Assembly (NCBI GenBank): GCA_018372555.1
Contig: JAHAIU010000139.1
Coordinates: 1-7,453 of the forward strand
DNA: 7,453 bases
From: Clostridium sp.
GTDB taxonomy: Bacteria; Bacillota; Clostridia; Clostridiales; Clostridiaceae
Direction of reading: 5' to 3'
Position 1 is the stretch's first letter. The number at the start of each line of letters is the position of its first letter. The notes beneath the pieces are model-generated. The model was not told the DNA's origin. It saw only the letters and a program-made list of their open reading frames with translations, and made no database searches. Shown here piece after piece: positions 6,848-7,453 of this stretch. A program made the translations under genes and the position numbers.

Positions 6848-6858
6848 ATCACCTTCTT
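6848..6858 (-). promoter_or_regulatory. Strong but misplaced ribosome site upstream of mntH
   Basis: AAGAAGGTGAT on the minus strand is a good Shine-Dalgarno, but its AGAAGG core ends 21 bases before ATG 6830. A TGA (6851-6849) limits upstream extension. In between, the in-frame codons ATT (6845-6843) and ACG (6842-6840) sit 6 and 9 bases from the core. Either a non-AUG start adds 4-5 residues, or the leader folds to bring the site close to the ATG. Confidence 0.5.
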
Positions 6859-6865
6859 TATATTA

Positions 6866-6893
6866 ATTATAGTATTTTCATATAAAATTACAA
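6866..6893 (-). promoter_or_regulatory. Promoter of mntH
   Basis: Minus strand: -35 TTGTAA (6893-6888), 16-base spacer, -10 TATAAT (6871-6866). Transcription would start near 6860, giving a leader of about 30 bases. The AT-rich palindrome ATTAATATTAAT (6922-6933) lies upstream; I cannot identify it as an MntR or Fur site. Confidence 0.65.
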
Positions 6894-6940
6894 CTTTGTA
6901 TTATTATTACTTAGTACATCTATTAATATTAATGATTAAT

Positions 6941-6984
6941 ATAAAAAATAAGCTAATAGTCTTTTAATAACTACTAGCTTATTT
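6941..6984 (-). terminator. Intrinsic terminator upstream of mntH, minus strand
   Basis: Arms 6946-6960 and 6970-6984 pair over 15 positions with one mismatch and a 9-base loop. On the minus strand the stem ends in a run of T residues (6948-6943). It would stop transcription entering from the right, for example from the transposon end or a lost gene, before the mntH promoter. The rest of the gap between it and the AhpF relic (6985-7152) is AT-rich with no gene seen. Confidence 0.7.
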
Positions 6985-7152
6985 AAAACAAATTTATGAC
7001 TTTGTAATTCAATTATTCTATAGAATGAAATTATATATATTAAATAACATAATAATTCCCACAATATGAGAAAAAAATTATAATAAAAACTATTATTCAT
7101 AAAACAAAAGATATTATAAATATTTTATCTTCTTTATAAGCTTTCTTTCTTA

Positions 7153-7302
7153 ATGACATCCTATAGTTATACAAGTTTAGATGGTTTTTTTGTAGCTGGA
7201 GATTGTACTCATATTCCTTATAAGCAACTTATCATTGCAATGGAATCTAGTACCACAGCATCCTTAAGTGCTTTTCACTACCTAATTTGTAATCAAAAAT
7301 AA
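7153..7302 (+). pseudogene. C-terminal relic of an AhpF-type flavoprotein (alkyl hydroperoxide reductase subunit F)
   Basis: A 49-codon frame matches only the last 40 or so residues of AhpF/thioredoxin-reductase-like FAD proteins. TSLDGFFVAGDCTHIPYKQ (residues 7-25) corresponds to the FAD-contacting segment near the C-terminus (AhpF has GVFAAGDCTTVPYKQ), and ASLSAFHYLI (36-45) to the final helix (AhpF ASLSAFDYLI). The intervening conserved GEGAK is replaced by ESSTT. The roughly 470 residues that should precede it (or about 260 for a TrxB-size protein) are missing: upstream sequence in this frame is unrelated and hits a stop at 7117-7119. No ribosome site or promoter was identified. The fragment cannot be a working reductase, and its ending 52 bases before a transposon end suggests loss by insertion or deletion. 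An AhpF origin is favoured over TrxB because of CTxxPYKQ; intact AhpF would recycle peroxiredoxin AhpC. Confidence 0.8.
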
Positions 7303-7354
7303 GGATATATTAGACAATAATATTGAATTGAGTAATAAAAAAGTGGAATTAATC

Positions 7355-7453
7355 TGAACCGCCCCCTGTCAAGTAGACAGGGTAAATAATATAAAATTAT
7401 GCTACTAAGGTGTGGCTTCTATATTCAATAGGAGCCATACCTTTTAATTTCTT
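7355..7453 (-). mobile_element. Terminal end of an IS3-family (IS150-like) insertion sequence
   Basis: The element's outer end appears to start at TGAACCGCCCCCTGTC (7355-7370): a TG-begun terminal repeat with a GC-rich block, unlike the surrounding AT-rich DNA. The 7-bp inverted repeat CCCTGTC/GACAGGG (7364-7370, 7376-7382) lies just inside. The transposase stop codon at 7397 is about 40 bases from the end, the usual IS3 arrangement. The rest of the element continues past the right edge. Confidence 0.8.
7397..7453 (-). CDS. IS3-family transposase (OrfB), C-terminal end only
   Basis: The last 18 codons and TAA stop of a transposase gene running in from the right edge read KKLKGMAPIEYRSHTLVA. 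The pattern L(K/N)xM(A/S)P(I/V)EYR is the typical C-terminus of IS3/IS150 OrfB integrase-core (DDE) transposases, which cut and join the element's ends. The catalytic residues lie off the window, so whether the gene is intact cannot be judged. Confidence 0.85.
   Translation of the reverse strand, partial: KKLKGMAPIEYRSHTLVA

Noticed and set aside
6262..6885. Plus-strand open frame of 207 codons
   Set aside because: It is antisense to mntH, whose conserved Nramp motifs lie on the other strand; the composition is the mirror of transmembrane codons.
7015..7026. 12-bp palindrome ATTCTATAGAAT
   Set aside because: Short AT-rich palindromes are expected by chance here, and it fits no PerR, Fur or MntR box I can recognise.
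7364..7382. CCCTGTC/GACAGGG hairpin as a transposase terminator
   Set aside because: No T run follows on either strand; it is better explained as part of the insertion-sequence end.

Overview
The window is very AT-rich. Its codon use is dominated by AAA, GAA, TTA and ATA, its promoters are close to the TTGACA/TATAAT consensus, and it carries a T-box leader, purine AGGAGG-like ribosome sites and short intrinsic terminators. This points to a low-GC Firmicute, most likely a Clostridium sensu stricto relative. No phage structural genes, tRNAs, rRNAs or CRISPR arrays were seen.

Layout, left to right. (1) Positions 1-107 hold the 5' part of a minus-strand T-box leader whose regulated gene lies off the left edge. 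(2) A strong minus-strand terminator (about 181-233) ends a minus-strand unit made of a PLD-nuclease/SF2-helicase/DUF3427 protein (831-3998) followed by a MutT-type Nudix hydrolase (379-765). The 65-base gap between them contains a near-perfect 20-bp palindrome and a TAATG-coupled 12-codon reading frame. (3) The gap between the helicase and guaC (about 4020-4486) carries a 58-codon minus-strand frame that may be a small gene or the tail of a decayed one. It also holds a consensus sigma-A promoter on the plus strand and an inverted repeat resembling a pair of PurR boxes. (4) guaC (GMP reductase) lies at 4487-5470 and ends in an 18-bp terminator. (5) An Nramp-family Mn/Fe transporter gene (mntH type) runs convergently at 5589-6830 on the minus strand, with its own promoter and an oddly placed ribosome site. 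(6) The right end (6985-7453) is degraded: a 49-codon relic of the C-terminus of an AhpF-type flavoprotein, then the terminal end of an IS3-family element with the last codons of its transposase.

How the genes relate. The helicase and Nudix genes are the only convincing co-transcribed pair. A nuclease-helicase combined with a nucleotide-cleaning enzyme suggests nucleic-acid repair, quality control or defence against foreign DNA, but the sequence alone does not settle which. guaC (purine salvage) and mntH (metal uptake) are stand-alone housekeeping genes. The AhpF relic and IS end mark a site of past insertion and gene loss. The most unusual items are the helicase-Nudix unit with its palindromic junction, the possible PurR-type operator in the guaC leader, and the decayed or unannotated frame upstream of the helicase.
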